NCBI GenBank assembly: GCA_021234155.1
Contig: JAJEKV010000192.1
Coordinates: 1-64,000, forward strand
Reading direction: 5' to 3'
Source of the DNA: Isoetes taiwanensis
Taxonomy: Eukaryota > Streptophyta > Lycopodiopsida > Isoetales > Isoetaceae
DNA length: 64,000 bases
Shown piece by piece: positions 60,622-64,000 of the stretch. The notes beneath the pieces were generated by a model. The model did not search any database and was not told the origin of the DNA. It saw only the letters and a list, made by a program, of their open reading frames with translations. The first letter of the stretch is position 1; every line of letters starts with the position of its first letter. The position numbers and the translations under genes are program-made.

Positions 60622-61533
60622 TCAATCCACCTCATAGACCTTGCATAAGACATTTCTTATGACTCCCATAGGCTGCACCTTCATTTGATTGAATGCTTTG
60701 AGCATCATAGTTGTCGGTTCCATCATTTTTAATCCAACTTGAAGCATTATATGGTAAGGCATTACATTCACTCCACTGCCGGTATCTATGTTGGCATCTT
60801 TGATTAAATATCCATTGATACTCACATCATAAAGAAATGGCCCTGGATCCTTGGATTGCCGGGCTGGTGGCTCCATTCTACTCTTATTGGTATCATTTGA
60901 GATGATTTGTTAGACTGAAATTTCTGATTTTGTTCTTCCTCCTAACTCTTGCAACAAATTGGGAGAATAATGCATCAATTGCTCAAGAGTAAGTGTGACT
61001 TTAGTGGCCAAAACTTGGCTGATCACATCATCTTCATTTTGAATTTCCTCATCCACCATAGGAGGTATCACTATGGGCTGATTTTCTTCTATAGACTGAA
61101 ATTGTTCTGTGAGTAGCACATTGAATTGCACCTTCTTAGGTGCTGATACCTTCAAAGCTTGTCCCTTCAAAGCCTTTGGAAAAGGGGTCTTAGTCTTCTC
61201 CGCAATTGGCACTACTCTTGGTTCTTGCACCACCTTTTGTGATCTTGTAACCGCATTTACTTCTCCAATCTCTTCTTCTTGCTGAAATGGGTCACTGTCT
61301 ACCTCAACAAATCCACAATTTACTACTGATTTTGCCTTTACTTGTTTCTTAAGCTCCTCAATAAGAGCCTTAACTTGAGGATTATCAATGTACTTTGTAT
61401 CTTGAATGCGAACATCATTATTAGGAAGAGGTACTGATTCACACTTGCTGCCTTGGTGGATACTTGTTGGTTGCCCATTCCGGTTTCCCATGAATTTTCC
61501 AACAAGTACTCTCATCATGCTTGAATTTATCAC
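60622..61533 (-). pseudogene. Retrotransposon linker and aspartic protease, truncated
   Basis: The frame 61,533-60,910 is a charged linker. After one in-frame TAA (60,910-60,912) the same frame continues to 60,622 with the protease: the catalytic Asp lies in ANIDTGSGVNVMP (about 60,800-60,762). The rest of the retropepsin fold, including the usual hydrophobic-Gly-Arg motif, is missing because homology ends at the junction with the upstream fragment. The protease would process the Gag-Pol polyprotein. Confidence 0.8.
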
Positions 61534-61591
61534 ATAACTTGCAATACAAATGAGCCTTACTTGAATACCATTCCTGTTTTGGCTGCACCAT

Positions 61592-62757
61592 TTATGTGGA
61601 ACTCATTGAAGCTTGTTGGGCAATTGGAGCTTGTGGCATCATTGGAACTTGTGGTATGATAGGTGCTGCTTGCATTGGTTGAATAGGAATAGGTGGTGCT
61701 TCTTGCATAACAGCAAATACCAGATTGGCCCTCTCAAAGAATCTCTTCTCCCTACATTCTTGATCATTATGGCCCTTTATTTGGCATCTTGAGCAGAATT
61801 TCAGCAATCTACATGTAGTATCAGAATGTCTAATAGACCCACAATACTCACAAGTAATAAACTGCACCTCCCTTGGCTTCTCACCAATTATAAGCTTAGA
61901 AATCTTGGCTGCAATATCCCCTGTTTTATGCTCTGGAGCAGCAACTTCATGAATGTATCCCAACTTATCTTCAGCCTTGAGAGCATACTTTTGTGCCTCT
62001 AACAATGTTGTAGGTTGTTTAGCCTTCACCTTATGAGCAATAGCTCGTTTCAGCCCCTTTACATACCATTGAATATCCATTTCATCATTCCTTGCAATCT
62101 TCCAATGAACCACGGCTTTGAGAATCGCAATGTACCTCTGATTATACTCTCTAATTGATTCGTCTTCCTTTTGTGTGAAATTTGTGCACCTTTCCATAGT
62201 CTTATCCTTATCATGGACTTCTTGATAATTAGCAATGAATGCTTCCTTTAATTCATGATATGTCATAGTATTTGGCTGGGTTTGTGCCCATTCCTCCACT
62301 GAATCTTGCAAAGAACTATGAAACCAAAGCAAATAATCACCAGCGGTAACTTACATTGCTGGCAATACCTCTCAAACTTCACAATATGCTTCAAAGGATC
62401 CCAATCTACGAGATTATCAAACTTGGGAATCCCCATTGTCTGAAAACCCCATACCATAGGTGGTAATACAGCCATCTCTGCCTCTTCTTGGGTTTCTTGA
62501 AATTGGAAAAACGAAATTGAATCTCCCTTCAATTTGAAAAACGAAATTGGATTACCTTCTAGATCGGTAAATGGAATCAAAACCTCCTGGATCTGAGAAT
62601 TAGACTTCAGATCTGCTCCCAAATCTAAAAACGAAATTGAATCTTGATGCTTTGAGCCCAAAGATTGACTCACCGGTCCCCTTCTTGTTACGATGGAGCT
62701 TACTTCTCTTGGGCATAAAACTATGCTCCCCTTGTCAAATTTTGCCCTGCAAATCAA
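61592..62757 (-). pseudogene. Retrotransposon gag (capsid-nucleocapsid)
   Basis: Two overlapping frames (62,757-62,263 and 62,332-61,592) join by a frameshift near 62,300. The second has the retrotransposon gag core (region of EEWAQTQPNTMTYHELKEAF) and then two CCHC zinc knuckles, C-x2-C-x4-H-x4-C, at about 61,857-61,816 and 61,800-61,759. A Pro/Gln/Met-rich tail follows. It would coat the element RNA. An internal repeat in the N-terminal part (ISFFKLKGDSISFFQFQ) is visible. Confidence 0.85.
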
Positions 62758-62888
62758 TTACGGCAAAATCCCCTTCACACAAAAAATTGCTCCTTCCTCA
62801 ATGGTGTCGTTCTTTACCGACGATCACCAATACCAATGGTAACAACTCCTTTTTCAATGGAAATTCTTGCCGATCAATGGTCTGTCGA

Positions 62889-62904
62889 GCACTGTGGTCG
62901 CCAA
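62889..62904 (-). other. Probable retroelement primer binding site
   Basis: On the minus strand, two bases after the LTR end (CTCTAACA), the sequence TTGGCGACCACAGTGC follows. TGGCGAC-type sites at this position resemble the tRNA-Arg-type primer sites of several plant gypsy elements. The tRNA assignment is from memory and uncertain. Confidence 0.55.
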
Positions 62905-62906
62905 AT

Positions 62907-63180
62907 TGTTAGAGCCTGAACTCTAACCTTGCAAGAAGGATGAAAAACCCAATACTCCAAGCTTCAATTTACCCAATCTATGCAATGCACAACACAAAGA
63001 ATCATCATCTCCATAGCTAGATCAAGCAGAATACTCCCTCTCAATACACCGTCTCCCTCTGTTCTTCTCTCTCTACTCAGATAACACTGTGATGATCATG
63101 GATACGTGCAAATATCCTGCACGCGTGCATGTGCATATATCACTCCATATACGGTATACTGTCTTCTATACCACCTCAAT
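62907..63180 (-). repeat. LTR of the gypsy-type element (3' part of the 5' LTR, outer limit unknown)
   Basis: The plus-strand boundary TGTTAGAGCCTGAACTCTAAC begins at 62,907. It is the reverse complement of an LTR ending in CTCTAACA and contains the inverted pair GTTAGAG/CTCTAAC. The LTR body extends rightward; its other end could not be fixed without a second copy. Confidence 0.55.
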
Positions 63181-63185
63181 AATGG

Positions 63186-63252
63186 TGAGTGTGGTTAGTG
63201 TGGTGAGTGGTGACGAGTGTGGTGAGTGGTGACAAGTGTGGTGAGTGGTGAC
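63186..63252. repeat. 19-bp tandem repeat, about three copies
   Basis: GAGTGTGGTGAGTGGTGAC and close variants repeat about three times. The block may lie inside the LTR. Confidence 0.8.
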
Positions 63253-63519
63253 CACCCCAACACTAGCTGTGCCGTTGCAAATCCGATGAACAATAAGCAG
63301 ATTAGAACCACCCACTTCCTCGCTTCTGCCACAGCCATGGTTTATGCTCTGCTTTTGCAATACAAACCCTTTTTGTAAAGTTTTGGCCCTGTTCATACAC
63401 ATAAAAAATGATGCCCATATCCTCCTTAAAATCCCCCATAAAAAACCCCTTAAAATCCCCCTTTTCGTGGAATGGACATGATTTTCAGAAATGGGGTATT
63501 TGGCCACAATCCCCCGTTG

Positions 63520-63990
63520 TGATTTTGTAGATTAATATCCCCTTATTTGAATTTTTTTTATATCCCCCATTGCCATATGCAATGGTCATACCCCTTTTCT
63601 CACAAATAATGTTCATACCCCTTTTTAGGAACAATCCCCCTTTGTGATTTTGTAGTTTAATATACCCTTATTCCGTTCATATCCCTTATTCCGTTCATAC
63701 CCCTCTTCTCAACCATCCTCCTTTTATGTTTAATATCCCCTTATTCCGTTCATACCCCTTTTATGTTTATACTCCTTTTCTGTTCATACTCTTTTTATGT
63801 TTAATATCCCCTTATTCCGTTCATACCCCTATCGTGATTTTGTGTTTAATATCCCCTTATTCCATTCATACCCCTCTTCTCAACCATCCCCTTTTGTGAC
63901 TTTGTATTTAATATCCCGTACTTGGTTAATACCCTTTTCTCAACAATCCCCCTTTTTTATTTTGTAGTTTTATTTTGTAGTTTACTTAGA
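63520..63990. repeat. Degenerate tandem repeat of CCCCTTATTCCGTTCATACC
   Basis: At least eight units combine TTTAATATCCCCTTATT, CCGTTCATACCCC, CTCAACCATCC and TTTTGTGATTTTG in changing order to the window edge. No coding sequence is seen. Confidence 0.75.
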
Positions 63991-64000
63991 TCAGATAATA

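Larger units (their letters stand above)
60622..63180 (-). mobile_element. Truncated Ty3/gypsy-type LTR retrotransposon (LTR start, PBS, gag, protease)
   Basis: On the minus strand the order is LTR end, primer binding site, gag and aspartic protease. The element stops inside the protease at about 60,622, so reverse transcriptase, RNase H, integrase and the 3' LTR are absent. The upstream LTR limit is not determined, because no second LTR lies in the window to compare. It is a plant genomic retroelement remnant and is non-functional. Confidence 0.75.

Overview
The window is nuclear DNA of a land plant. The evidence is a plastid-type mechanosensitive channel gene of the MSL2/MSL3 family with many short GT-AG introns, a plant importin-alpha fragment that still carries a 64-bp intron, a plant-type L1 LINE, a plant Helitron and a Ty3/gypsy-type gag-protease fragment. 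I cannot assign the lineage. A decayed DUF7869-type gene is also present. Nearly every coding region is broken by single-base indels or stops, so this reads as transposon-rich, decaying intergenic space. I see no gene that is clearly intact.

Layout. 0-11.7 kb: no recognisable gene, but a hairpin-bearing minisatellite (1.9-2.45 kb), a GC-rich organelle-like block (3.3-4.4 kb), a pyrimidine tract (4.5-4.8 kb) and a second hairpin repeat (9.5-10 kb). 11.7-19.3 kb: an unidentified decayed minus-strand gene whose apparent introns hold clusters of the perfect palindrome GGTATAAATTTATACC. It lies head-to-head with a decayed plus-strand DUF7869 gene whose likely ATG (16,226) directly follows the last cluster. 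19.3-23.6 kb: no gene, a few short tandem duplications. 23.6-28.1 kb: a 13-exon MSL2/3 pseudogene on the minus strand. All splice sites are readable, but there are one frameshift and four stops.

29.0-37.1 kb: a LINE (ORF1, endonuclease, reverse transcriptase, zf-RVT, poly-A) cut by two later insertions. One is a 707-bp hAT-type MITE with an 8-bp target duplication; the other is a 1.4-kb element flanked by TGAATATG. 40.5-49.1 kb: a decayed minus-strand Helitron Rep-helicase gene whose helicase is split by about 4 kb of unrelated DNA. 50.1-58.7 kb: non-coding, repeat-built DNA with nested tandem blocks and many small hairpins, bounded in part by two 141-bp direct repeats.

59.8-60.1 kb: an importin-alpha fragment, then an unidentified stretch, then an abrupt junction at about 60.62 kb with a truncated Ty3/gypsy-type element (protease, gag, primer binding site and LTR start on the minus strand). 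The right end is degenerate tandem repeat.

The most unusual structure is the palindrome system at 12.4-16.2 kb: about 30 near-identical copies found only in apparent introns of one gene and in the upstream region of the neighbouring DUF7869 gene.
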